Below are positions 1-7,683 of a stretch of 42,859 nt of DNA, piece after piece. The position numbers were made by a program, and so were the translations under genes. Within the stretch, counting starts at the first letter, position 1. Each line of letters starts with the position of its first letter. The stretch lies in contig CALVKD010000056.1 of NCBI GenBank assembly GCA_944332525.1, positions 1 to 42,859 on the forward strand, written 5' to 3'. Source of the stretch: an uncultured Bacilli bacterium (lineage in GTDB: Bacteria; Bacillota_I; Bacilli_A; RFN20; CAG-449). Below the pieces are notes generated by a model. That model was given only the letters and a program-made list of their open reading frames with translations. It did not search any database and was not told the DNA's origin.

Positions 1-87
1 TATATCAATTATTACAATTATGAACGTCCGATGTATTGTTTAAAATACAAAACCCCACATCAGTACAAAACTGACATGGGGTATTGA
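1..87 (+). CDS. IS3-family transposase, C-terminal fragment (cut by window edge)
   Basis: Frame 1 reads the last 28 residues of an IS3-family (IS150-like) OrfB integrase and ends at a TGA at 85-87. The tail YINYYNYERP followed by LKYKTPHQY matches the conserved C-terminus of these DDE transposases (typically YxxYYNxxRPhxxLxYKTP). The catalytic core lies outside the window. It is followed directly by the right terminal repeat of the element. The family is clear; the subgroup is an inference. Confidence 0.88.
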   Translation, partial: YINYYNYERPMYCLKYKTPHQYKTDMGY

Positions 88-89
88 GA

Positions 90-130
90 CTTTTTTGAAC
101 TGTCTACTTTTTGTTGACTAGTTCAAAAAG
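90..130. repeat. IS3-type right terminal inverted repeat
   Basis: TTTTTGAACT (92-101) and AGTTCAAAAA (120-129) form a perfect 10-base inverted repeat around a TGTCTACTTTTTGTTGAC core, the usual look of an IS3-family end just downstream of the transposase stop. The likely outer end of the element is the CA at 124-125. Its reverse complement resembles 42733-42768 at the other edge of the window (shared CTAGT, AAAAGT(A/G)GACA and AAAAAAG blocks). Confidence 0.7.
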
Positions 131-182
131 AGCCTTCTAATATATCTTTTCCGCTATAACGGATTTATGCATTCCTTTTTAT

Positions 183-233
183 CTATCTTTTAAAGAATCT
201 AATCAGTAAAAGGATGCTTCTGAATAAAACCAT
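183..233 (-). CDS. micro-ORF, 16-residue hydrophobic/basic peptide
   Basis: ATG at 233, TAG at 183-185; product MVLFRSILLLIRFFKR. It is preceded on the minus strand by a near-perfect ribosome binding site, AAAGGAGGT, 7 bases before the ATG, and by a small hairpin (TTAAGG/CCTTAA, about 258-273). A minus-strand promoter fits at TTGCTA (310-315), 18 bp, TATCAT. Three tandem operator-like sites lie immediately upstream. The peptide has one hydrophobic stretch between arginines, as in small membrane peptides. It may be a true small gene, a leader peptide, or the remnant of a carbohydrate operon truncated by the IS. Function unknown. Confidence 0.4.
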   Translation of the reverse strand: MVLFRSILLLIRFFKR

Positions 234-309
234 ATCTTTACCTCCTTTACTTTTGATTAAGGTTTTCCTTAACCATTTTCACATTATGATATTTATTTTG
301 ATTTTTAAA

Positions 310-360
310 TAGCAAGAAAACGCTATCAAATGTAGTAAACGTTTTCAGTAAACGTTTTCA
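310..360 (-). promoter_or_regulatory. three tandem cre/LacI-type operators with a minus-strand promoter
   Basis: Three sites fit the CcpA/LacI-family pattern (TGNAANCGNNNNCA): AGAAAACGCTATCA at 315-328, AGTAAACGTTTTCA at 334-347, and the same 14-mer at 347-360. The last two overlap by one base, a 13-bp period. They abut a possible minus-strand -35 (TTGCTA, 310-315). They are also about 70-115 bp upstream of the -10 of the rightward gene at 445. Binding by CcpA or a local LacI regulator is inferred from the motif only. Confidence 0.6.
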
Positions 361-425
361 TATAAAAACGCAAGTAATTTATCACATCAATATTCTTCCT
401 TTTTTAGAAAAAAAGAGAAATTTTA

Positions 426-434
426 TGTTATAAT
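426..434 (+). promoter_or_regulatory. extended -10 promoter of the SNF2-partner gene
   Basis: TGTTATAAT is an extended -10 element (TGn plus perfect TATAAT at 429-434). No clear -35 is seen. The expected transcription start is at 440-442, only 3-5 bases before the ATG at 445, and no Shine-Dalgarno sequence is present, so the mRNA would be essentially leaderless. Confidence 0.65.
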
Positions 435-444
435 ATCTAATAGC

Positions 445-1737
445 ATGAAAACAATCACAGATCAAACACGCGGAGAATTGATGTTTATCCGTGACAAATA
501 CAAAATTTCTGATGCTAATGATAAGGCATTAGCAATCTTTTTTAATGACGGAGTCAAACTAATCTATCGCGAAAATAATCTACTAGCGGCATTTGGCAAT
601 GTTCATCCATATCACGAAATCTGTTTCAAATGCTTTCTAAATAAAGACAATCTAGATTACCATTCCATTTTTACAGAATTTGTTAGCCTTTTATATCTCG
701 ATGAACCGACGCTTGATGAATTTGATTCAGCGTTTAATAAATTTTCATCATATATGTCTGATAATGATAAATATGACATTCTCTATCGTTATTTATTGAA
801 ATTAATTAATCAAAAAACAAAATACATTCACGTTGATAATTTAATAAAAAAAGGGAATTACTCTTATTTTTGCTATAGCTACATCTATCAAAAATTATTA
901 AGTGAAAATGAGGAAGATATTTTAATAACTTTTCTAAAAAGCGATTTGTTGAAGCCGCGTTTTGAAACCATTTTACTAAATGACAGTAAGACAAATGAAC
1001 GTTTTAATTTACTTTTAAAAGACTTCATTTATTCAAATATTTATTTTGCCGAAGGATTTTATTTCTCTTTGATTCGTCCGCCATATAGTAATTTAAATTA
1101 TATAGATGAAATATTTCAAATTGCCGTCAAACAAAAATATGTCAATGTAATGTCTAAATTATCTTCTTATTGCAAAGAAAGATTAAATTATCAGCAACTA
1201 ACAGAAATAATTAGAATTCTCAAAGAAGGCAAAAAAGAATACGATTCCCTTTTAGATTACATGCTCAAAAAATTTTCTTCATTTGATGTCTATGTTTTCT
1301 ATATCCAAAATATTGATCCTAAACTTATCTACAATAAGCAAAACTATATAATGAAATGCGCTGAAGAGCATAACTATTTAAATGAAGTAAAGATATTTAA
1401 TCATCAAAACATTGGCAAAGTTCCTCTGAAAGAATTACCAATTTTCTCTTTATTCTATCTCCGCGATATTCTTAACCAAGATTATTATCAGCAATACCAA
1501 GATATTTTAATTAAAAGAATTTTACAAAATTTAAATGGCAATATAAATATTCAAGATTTAATATATTTAACCTATTCTTTAAAAGAAAATTCATATACAA
1601 AATATTTAGAAATCATTAATCTTGATCCATTCAAAAATCAATATTTATATAACCTTCAAGCAAGAAAAGAATACTTAAAATTTCTTGATAAATATCACCT
1701 TTACGAAAAAGAAAGGATATTTGCATATACTTTATGA
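445..1737 (+). CDS. SNF2-associated protein, possibly a degenerate SWIM-type partner
   Basis: A 430-residue protein without a confident family match. Residues about 27-90 have the rhythm of a SWIM zinc-finger module (a strand pair, then a helix ending in a SLLYL-like motif), but the CxCx(n)CxH zinc ligands are not intact: only an isolated CFKC and a later YH are seen. The rest looks helical and repeat-like, rich in Tyr, Lys, Asn and Leu. The stop TGA overlaps the ATG of the SNF2 helicase (ATGA), implying translational coupling. In Bacillus the SNF2 protein YwqA is preceded by a SWIM protein (YwqB), so position suggests a matching role. An alternative start, ATG at 481 with GGAGAA before it, would give a protein 12 residues shorter. 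Function inferred from context only. Confidence 0.6.
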   Translation: MKTITDQTRGELMFIRDKYKISDANDKALAIFFNDGVKLIYRENNLLAAFGNVHPYHEICFKCFLNKDNLDYHSIFTEFVSLLYLDEPTLDEFDSAFNKFSSYMSDNDKYDILYRYLLKLINQKTKYIHVDNLIKKGNYSYFCYSYIYQKLLSENEEDILITFLKSDLLKPRFETILLNDSKTNERFNLLLKDFIYSNIYFAEGFYFSLIRPPYSNLNYIDEIFQIAVKQKYVNVMSKLSSYCKERLNYQQLTEIIRILKEGKKEYDSLLDYMLKKFSSFDVYVFYIQNIDPKLIYNKQNYIMKCAEEHNYLNEVKIFNHQNIGKVPLKELPIFSLFYLRDILNQDYYQQYQDILIKRILQNLNGNINIQDLIYLTYSLKENSYTKYLEIINLDPFKNQYLYNLQARKEYLKFLDKYHLYEKERIFAYTL

Positions 1738-4700
1738 CAATTAATATTCGGAACTGCAATAAAAGCGAACTTTTAAGTTATATTAAAAGTGAATTATATG
1801 ATCAGGCTTTAAATAAAAATCCTCTTTTTCGCGACTTGCAAAATAATGAATACCGGATATTTTTTCATTATTGTCCTAGTGATGAAACTATTGTTTTTGA
1901 GGCATATGCTTTAAAAGAAAAAGATTTTCAAAGTTCATATCTCTATTTAAAAGTCAATTTTTCTGGTAAACGCATCTTAAATTCACCTTTTGCCTGTTAT
2001 AAAACCGATACCCCGGACAACAGAATTTTTTATGCTTATTTACTATTAAAAGGATATGACTCCTATCACAAAGACAAAGAAGCATATAAGCAATTTTATA
2101 AACCAATAGTAGAGTTGTTACCTCGTCAAGACATAATAGATAAATCAAGCCAAATGCGTGAAGACTTTCTTAATCTTTTAAATTCACTTGATATAACTAT
2201 TACTTTTTCTCAACAATATCATAATGAGATTCGCTTAGAAGTACATCTTCTTAAAAAGGATGATTATCATTATTATTTAGAATTATTCATTGGAAAAGAA
2301 AAATTATATCATGTGAAATCAATTAATAATTTTTTAGAATTAATTAGGCACAATGGGTATTACTCTTATGGTTCTGAACTTTCTTTCTCTCATAACATCT
2401 CATCGTTTAACGAACGCGGTCAAAACCTTATTAGCGTGCTTTCTCGTATCTTTGTGAAAAGCGATGAAACGGATGACGGATATCTTCTCGACGTTAATAA
2501 TACGTTAAACATTCTAAAAGCCTTAAGAGGAGAAATTGTTGTCATTAATGAAACAAATTATTATGTAGAAAAAGATACTACTGAAATTATTTTAAATCTA
2601 AGCACCGAAAATATTTCTTTTTCATACTTATCTTCAGCAGAAAGTACATTGCTTTATTATCACCTAAACGGAGCAGAGATTAACAATCAAAACAGAACTG
2701 TTACAATTTTGAAGTTTAAAAGCGAACGTGAACAAAAAGTATTCTCTTTCTTTGTTAACCATAAAGATTTTGATATAAAAAAAGTTGAAGATCTTTACAC
2801 AACAAGGCTTTTGCCACTTTTACAAACACCTTTGCAAAATCAAAATATTACTTATAACATTAATCTCTATATCACTTTAGATAACTATATTTTAACTTTG
2901 AAAACCTATTATTTTATTAACAATCAAGAATTTTCTCTTGACGAAGCTCTTAATGATATCGCCTTTAAAGAAAAAATTTATGATTACATTAAAGCTTTAG
3001 AAAAGTATTCACTTCAAGAATCAATGGTTATTAGTAATCAAGATCAAATAATCAAAATTCTTAAAGAAGATCTAGATGATTTAAATAAGTATTGTCAAAT
3101 ATTTTTAAGTGAAAATATCCGTAATAAAGTGATAACCAAGGCTAAAAGTATTAAATTCTCTTTATCGTTTGATTTAGATTTTCTTTCTCTAAAATATGAT
3201 ACATCTTCACCTTTAAGCTTAGAAGAAGCAAACAAAATTTTGAAAGCTTATCGAGAAAAGAAGAAATTTATTCTCTATAAAGATCAGATGGAATTACTTG
3301 ATTTTGATGAATTAAAAGAAGTTGATTCCCTTTTAAAAGACTTCAATATCAATTCTTTAGATAATAAAAATACTACATTACCACTTTATGAAATATTCAA
3401 AATTAACGCCTCTCCTCTAACTTTTACCATTGATCAAAAAATTCGCAATATCATCATGGATATAAAGAACTATAAAAATAATACTTTCCAATTAAATCCG
3501 CGTTTGGAAAACGTTTTAAAACCTTATCAAAAAGAAGCTTTTCTCTGGCTAATGACTCTCAAAAAATACCATTTAAATGGAATTCTAGCCGATGATATGG
3601 GATTAGGTAAAACCTTAGAGATGATTTCTTTAATCTCTTCAATAGATTTTGATAAACCAATTTTGATCGTTTCTCCAAAAAGCGTTATTTATAACTGGGA
3701 AAACGAATTTAAAATATGGGATGATTCTCTAAACGTTAAAGTAATCGACGGCGATAAAGAGTCGCGTTCATCCTTAATTGTTTCTATGAAAGGGAAAAGG
3801 ATTTACATCACTTCCTATGATTCTTTAAGAAACGATATCTCTCTTTATCAAAATAAAGAATTCTCTATTTTAATACTTGATGAAGGTCAATACATTAAAA
3901 ATGCCGATGCTTTAAAAACGAAAGCTGTTAAAGAATTAAAAAGCGAAAGCAAATTTGTTTTAACGGGAACACCGATAGAAAACTCATTAAGCGATCTCTG
4001 GTCTTTATTTGATTTCTTATTACCTGATTATCTTTTATCTTATTCACAATTCAGAAAAGAATATGAAGTTCCAATTATTAACGGAAATGAAGAGGCAATT
4101 AAAAGGTTATCTGCAAAAATATTACCGTTTATCCTTAGAAGAACCAAAAATGATGTTTTACAGGATTTGCCGGAAAAATACGAAGAAATCAACATTATTA
4201 CCCTCTCGCAGTCCCAAAAAGATTTATATGATGCATATTTAACCAAAGCTAAAAAATCATTAAACGAAAACATGTCGATGAGCGTTTTAGCAATGATAAC
4301 CCGTTTAAGAGAAGTCTGCCTAGACCCTTCAATCTTCTTAGACGATTATAATGAAATCTCATCTAAATTAACTAGGGCGATTGAATTAGTTAGCCGTTCT
4401 CTATCTAATCATCATAAAGTCATCATCTTTTCTTCATTTAAATCATGCTTAGAGCATTTAAGAAAATTATTAAAAGAAGAAAATATCGCTTCATATTTTA
4501 TCCATGGAGGCATTACTAGCTTAGAAAGATTAAATCTCGCTAATTCCTTTAATAATCCAGCTGATGAAGTTGGTGTTATGCTTGTATCTTTAAAAGCCGG
4601 AGGAACCGGACTTAATTTAATAGGAGGCGATATTGTCATCTTATTAGATCCGTGGTGGAACAATGCAATTGAGGAGCAAGCTTTTGACCGCGCGCATCGA

Positions 4701-4871
4701 ATTGGTCAGAAAAATAACGTCACAGTAATAAAACTCATTGCAAAAGATTCAATTGAGTCAAAGATTATCAATTTACAAAAGCTCAAAAAAGAACTTCAAG
4801 AAACTTTCATCTCATCTAAAGACAAACTTTCAACTCTTAGCCTTGAAGATATATCTTATCTGCTTTCATAA
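1734..4871 (+). CDS. SNF2-family DEAD/DEAH-like helicase (RapA/YwqA type)
   Basis: A 1045-residue protein whose C-terminal half is a complete SNF2 ATPase: DDMGLGKT (Walker A, about residues 620-627), DEGQ Walker B (about 716), LTGTPIEN (motif III, about 743), a helicase C-terminal domain with FIHGG and SLKAGGTGLNL, and the arginine finger in FDRAHRIGQ (about 983-991). The first roughly 580 residues match the length of the SNF2-associated N-terminal region of bacterial homologues. These proteins translocate on double-stranded DNA and remodel protein-DNA or RNA-polymerase complexes. The Walker B is DEGQ where DEAH or DEAQ is more usual. It is coupled to the upstream gene by an ATGA overlap and ends at a bidirectional terminator. 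Confidence 0.93.
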   Translation: MTINIRNCNKSELLSYIKSELYDQALNKNPLFRDLQNNEYRIFFHYCPSDETIVFEAYALKEKDFQSSYLYLKVNFSGKRILNSPFACYKTDTPDNRIFYAYLLLKGYDSYHKDKEAYKQFYKPIVELLPRQDIIDKSSQMREDFLNLLNSLDITITFSQQYHNEIRLEVHLLKKDDYHYYLELFIGKEKLYHVKSINNFLELIRHNGYYSYGSELSFSHNISSFNERGQNLISVLSRIFVKSDETDDGYLLDVNNTLNILKALRGEIVVINETNYYVEKDTTEIILNLSTENISFSYLSSAESTLLYYHLNGAEINNQNRTVTILKFKSEREQKVFSFFVNHKDFDIKKVEDLYTTRLLPLLQTPLQNQNITYNINLYITLDNYILTLKTYYFINNQEFSLDEALNDIAFKEKIYDYIKALEKYSLQESMVISNQDQIIKILKEDLDDLNKYCQIFLSENIRNKVITKAKSIKFSLSFDLDFLSLKYDTSSPLSLEEANKILKAYREKKKFILYKDQMELLDFDELKEVDSLLKDFNINSLDNKNTTLPLYEIFKINASPLTFTIDQKIRNIIMDIKNYKNNTFQLNPRLENVLKPYQKEAFLWLMTLKKYHLNGILADDMGLGKTLEMISLISSIDFDKPILIVSPKSVIYNWENEFKIWDDSLNVKVIDGDKESRSSLIVSMKGKRIYITSYDSLRNDISLYQNKEFSILILDEGQYIKNADALKTKAVKELKSESKFVLTGTPIENSLSDLWSLFDFLLPDYLLSYSQFRKEYEVPIINGNEEAIKRLSAKILPFILRRTKNDVLQDLPEKYEEINIITLSQSQKDLYDAYLTKAKKSLNENMSMSVLAMITRLREVCLDPSIFLDDYNEISSKLTRAIELVSRSLSNHHKVIIFSSFKSCLEHLRKLLKEENIASYFIHGGITSLERLNLANSFNNPADEVGVMLVSLKAGGTGLNLIGGDIVILLDPWWNNAIEEQAFDRAHRIGQKNNVTVIKLIAKDSIESKIINLQKLKKELQETFISSKDKLSTLSLEDISYLLS

Positions 4872-4872
4872 A

Positions 4873-4905
4873 AAAAGAACTCATTGTGAGTTCTTTTGTT
4901 TTTTT
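4873..4905. terminator. bidirectional intrinsic terminator
   Basis: Perfect 11-bp stem AAAAGAACTCA / TGAGTTCTTTT (4873-4883 / 4887-4897) with a TTG loop, a T-rich tract on the plus side and a run of A on the other. It serves the SNF2 gene and the convergent CarD gene, whose stop codon lies in the left arm. Confidence 0.85.
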
Positions 4906-5396
4906 TCTACTATGCTAATGATATGCGGTTCAACATCTTCAAGTTTCATTTCTAAAACAAGTGACAATTCTTCGTTTATCGCATTTTTCAATTTATCATA
5001 GATATTTCTATCATTAGTTGATAACATTTTTCTATTTTGCCTTAAATCCTCAGCCTGCAAATAAATTGATTTAATCACTAAGCAATAATTTTTTAAATCA
5101 CCGGTTTTTGATAAACGATCAAATTCAGTTTTTCTCTGCTTTGGATCGTTTATCCAAAATCTTTCAAGTGAAGGTATGCTCTTAATAACATTTTCAGCTT
5201 CTTCTTTACTTATTAGATAACGCAAGAATTCATCGGCTTTATTGGACGGGAGATAGGTTGATCCTTTATTAGTACGGAAATATGGTTTTAATACAAGATA
5301 TTCCTGTAAGCCGAGACCGAGATCAATATTCTCTTTTCCAACAATTAAATAGACCCCTGTATCTTTTTTGACGACGATTTGATCAATATCAAACAT
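4881..5396 (-). CDS. CarD-family transcriptional regulator
   Basis: 171 residues. The N-terminus (MFDIDQIVVKKDTGVYLIVG, then YLVLKPYF and STYLPSNKADE) is the Tudor-like RNA-polymerase interaction domain shared by CarD, CdnL and TRCF. The rest is helical, as in the DNA-binding part of CarD proteins. Such proteins bind the RNA polymerase beta subunit and stabilise open promoter complexes, often at rRNA and stress promoters. A strong GAGGAGGT sits 4 bases upstream of the ATG. It is a single gene convergent with the SNF2 gene. Confidence 0.85.
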   Translation of the reverse strand: MFDIDQIVVKKDTGVYLIVGKENIDLGLGLQEYLVLKPYFRTNKGSTYLPSNKADEFLRYLISKEEAENVIKSIPSLERFWINDPKQRKTEFDRLSKTGDLKNYCLVIKSIYLQAEDLRQNRKMLSTNDRNIYDKLKNAINEELSLVLEMKLEDVEPHIISIVEKKQKNSQ

Positions 5397-5544
5397 TGTA
5401 CCTCCTCAATCCCCATATACATTTATTATATCAAAAACTAATATGTTTTTCCTTTATAAAATGACGTTTTTGTTTAAAAAATAAAAAGAAATCCAACTTT
5501 TCTGTTTTTCCAATAAAGATTTTATTATATCCTCTCAAAAGCAC

Positions 5545-5573
5545 TTGAAATCTTATTCAATTTTAGTTAAAAC
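5545..5573 (+). promoter_or_regulatory. possible promoter of the acetyltransferase leader
   Basis: TTGAAA at 5545-5550 is followed after 16 bp by TTAAAA at 5567-5572. The -10 is a poor match, so this is tentative. It would start a transcript just before the structured leader at 5587. Confidence 0.35.
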
Positions 5574-5586
5574 AAAGAATATCATT

Positions 5587-5705
5587 GGAGGACAGTACAC
5601 CATAGTGTAGGGGATAGTAAGCAAAACGCTTGCAGTCCGCCTGTTAGAAAAGATGTCGAGTGAGCTCGGAAAAACGCATTTAACGTTTAACCGAGCTATT
5701 TTATT
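5587..5705 (+). ncRNA. structured 5' leader with terminator-like hairpin (riboswitch candidate)
   Basis: Hand folding gives a three-way junction. P1 pairs GGAGGAC (5587-5593) with GTCCGCC (5635-5641) with one mismatch; P2 pairs TACAC (5596-5600) with GTGTA (5605-5609) around CATA; P3 pairs GCAA (5621-5624) with TTGC (5630-5633). A purine-rich GGGGATAGTAA joins P2 to P3. A second hairpin follows: AGCTCGG (5663-5669) with CCGAGCT (5691-5697), a symmetric AA/AA internal loop, AAACG/CGTTT, then ATTTTATTTAT. The ribosome binding site GGAGG (5709-5713) and the ATG come next. Aptamer plus terminator plus RBS is a classic switch layout. I do not recognise the aptamer class. Confidence 0.55.
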
Positions 5706-5722
5706 TATGGAGGTTAATTTTT

Positions 5723-6259
5723 ATGAATATTAAACTAGTTCCGCTTATGGAAAATGACAAAGAACAATTTATTCTCGATAATCAATGGTCTTTCAAATAT
5801 GGAGCAATGATTGAGTTTGGAGAACGGGATAATCATATTGATATTGAAGGTGAAATTATTTCAAGAAAAACAATTGAACATTGTATTGACGAACCAAATA
5901 ACATTACATACCGCATTAAGTTAGATGATAAAAATGTCGGCGGTGTAATACTTAAAATTGATAAAAATACACATCACAATCACCTAGAAATACTCTTTGT
6001 AATTCCAGAAGAGCATACCAAAGGAATTGGCTATGCCGCATGGAAAGAAATAGAAGCGATGTATCCCGATACAAAAATATGGGAAACTTGCACACCTTAT
6101 TTTGAAAAAAGAAATATTCATTTTTATGTAAACAAATGTGGTTTTCAAATAAATCAATTTTGGTGCGAACATTTTCAACCTAAATACCACACGCTCGAAG
6201 ATGATGATCAAGATGGTCCAGATGAAATGTTTCATTTTATAAAAATCATGAACAAATAA
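5723..6259 (+). CDS. GNAT-family N-acetyltransferase
   Basis: 178 residues with the GNAT fold pattern: a beta strand leading to the acetyl-CoA P-loop (FVIPEEHTKGIGYAAW, about residues 91-106, a Q/RxxGxG/A variant), then WETCTPYFEKRN and FYVNKCGF, typical of the C-terminal half of small-molecule acetyltransferases in Firmicutes. The acidic, histidine-rich tail (HTLEDDDQDGPDE) is common in this subgroup. The substrate cannot be read from the sequence. It has a clear GGAGG 9 bases before the ATG and is controlled by the structured leader just upstream. Confidence 0.85.
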   Translation: MNIKLVPLMENDKEQFILDNQWSFKYGAMIEFGERDNHIDIEGEIISRKTIEHCIDEPNNITYRIKLDDKNVGGVILKIDKNTHHNHLEILFVIPEEHTKGIGYAAWKEIEAMYPDTKIWETCTPYFEKRNIHFYVNKCGFQINQFWCEHFQPKYHTLEDDDQDGPDEMFHFIKIMNK

Positions 6260-6352
6260 AGTTGTGTTTTTAATAAAAGCGAAAAAAGTTCGTTAATCTT
6301 TTATATTTTCAAATACCACCTATTCAATAAATTTTTTCTTTTTTAATAGATA

Positions 6353-7660
6353 TTAGAATATTTTTTGCAAGAAATTATAAAGAGCTAAATGCCAGCTACC
6401 CATGCTATGATAACGCATCGGAAAAACATCAAAACTCGTATTATAATTCAATTTTAATTTCAATCCTGCGACATTTAACATATTGCTATATTGCTGTAAT
6501 TGAGACGGCAACAAGAAATCAAATGTTCCTGACGTCACATAAAGATAATTAATTTTATATTGATCAAATTCTGGTCTTAATAATGTTTCATTTAAATATT
6601 CTGTATCAGCATCAACACCGGAGAAAGCTCCAAAATACGAGAAATAATCCAGTGATTCGCATAAAGCTGAATGAATTGTCGTAAAAGCCCCACGCGATAA
6701 TCCTGCAAACGCTCTTTGATCTCTCGATTCGATAAATTCTTTAGAATAATCTAAACTATCATCCTTATTTAAAACGCCCGCATATGTTGAATAACGCGTT
6801 TCAATATATGGCATTAAATCGTTTCTTAACTCTTCTTTAAAGGTATATGTTAAAACATCTAAATCGTCTTCGCAGTCGTTTTCAACATACCAAGTTGGAG
6901 TAACGACGATGAGAGGATCAATAATCCCATAATAAATTAAATTATCAAGCATGGTGACATTATAAGAATAGGTCTCTAACCAATATCTTTCATCATTGCC
7001 TGTTCCATGCATTAAATAAAGAATATTATATTGTTTGCTTTCATCGTAGCCATATGGTAGATACAAAAGATAGGGTTTAGTGACTTCTCTTTCATCGGTA
7101 GCATAAGCTTTACTTTTATATGTACCTTCAAGTACTTGACCTTTTTCTTTACATTCCACTTTATCAAATTTATCCGGGACTGACCAAATTTCATTCATCG
7201 CTTCTTGATGAGAATCGCTAACCTTTGTAGCTATGCCCCATGTCGCTAAGCAAGAAATAATTATGACTAAAGTCAAAATAGGTGCAACAAAACTTCCTTT
7301 TCTAATTTTGGTTTTATCTGCGATTAAAGCTATTGTTCCAAAGATAGCGACAAAAGCTGCTATTGCTGCTTTTCCGTATAATAATTGGCCAAAGGTAAAA
7401 TTAGCTTCTAAGGCAATAAAGAATCTTAACCAAATATTAAATCCGGCGACTAACAAATATAAATACGGCATTCTGAATTTATATGCCATATATGAGACAA
7501 GAATAAATAAAGTGTTAATGACAAAATAAGTCCAAGTTGTCATTGAATCGCCTAATGAGGCATATTTAATAACATCAATAATACAAAACAATGAAACAAA
7601 TATTAATCCAAAGATATTTAAAATATCTACTGGTTTTATTTTACGAATTCTTTCTTCCAT
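6353..7660 (-). CDS. membrane-anchored esterase, paralogue 1 (esterase D / CE1-like)
   Basis: 435 residues. Residues 1-145 contain about five transmembrane segments (near 12-34, 43-62, 64-85, 95-115, 124-146). With the N-terminus inside, the following enzyme domain would lie outside the membrane. The catalytic domain is a feruloyl/acetyl-xylan esterase-type alpha/beta hydrolase: LYLMHGTGNDERYW (oxyanion region), the nucleophile elbow GLSRG, and a C-terminal YHSMGSWH that supplies the histidine. It closely resembles the next gene and follows it in the same direction with a 23-base gap; a GGAG sequence precedes the ATG. Likely role: deacylation of a cell-wall, capsule or dietary polysaccharide. 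The substrate is unknown. Confidence 0.82.
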   Translation of the reverse strand: MEERIRKIKPVDILNIFGLIFVSLFCIIDVIKYASLGDSMTTWTYFVINTLFILVSYMAYKFRMPYLYLLVAGFNIWLRFFIALEANFTFGQLLYGKAAIAAFVAIFGTIALIADKTKIRKGSFVAPILTLVIIISCLATWGIATKVSDSHQEAMNEIWSVPDKFDKVECKEKGQVLEGTYKSKAYATDEREVTKPYLLYLPYGYDESKQYNILYLMHGTGNDERYWLETYSYNVTMLDNLIYYGIIDPLIVVTPTWYVENDCEDDLDVLTYTFKEELRNDLMPYIETRYSTYAGVLNKDDSLDYSKEFIESRDQRAFAGLSRGAFTTIHSALCESLDYFSYFGAFSGVDADTEYLNETLLRPEFDQYKINYLYVTSGTFDFLLPSQLQQYSNMLNVAGLKLKLNYNTSFDVFPMRYHSMGSWHLALYNFLQKIF

Positions 7661-7683
7661 AATTATTTCTCCAATAACTAAAA

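Noticed and set aside
137-172. Second micro-ORF (11 codons) after the 16-codon one on the minus strand
   Set aside because: AAGGA abuts the ATG without spacing and the ORF is very short; chance is more likely.
5587-5722. ZTP, THF or NiCo riboswitch before the acetyltransferase
   Set aside because: Short fragments (CCGCCTG, GGACAG, AGTCC) resemble parts of these classes, but order and junction sequences do not fit, so no class is claimed.
6260-6352. Terminator between the acetyltransferase and the convergent esterase
   Set aside because: T-rich stretches are present but I could not pair a stable stem.
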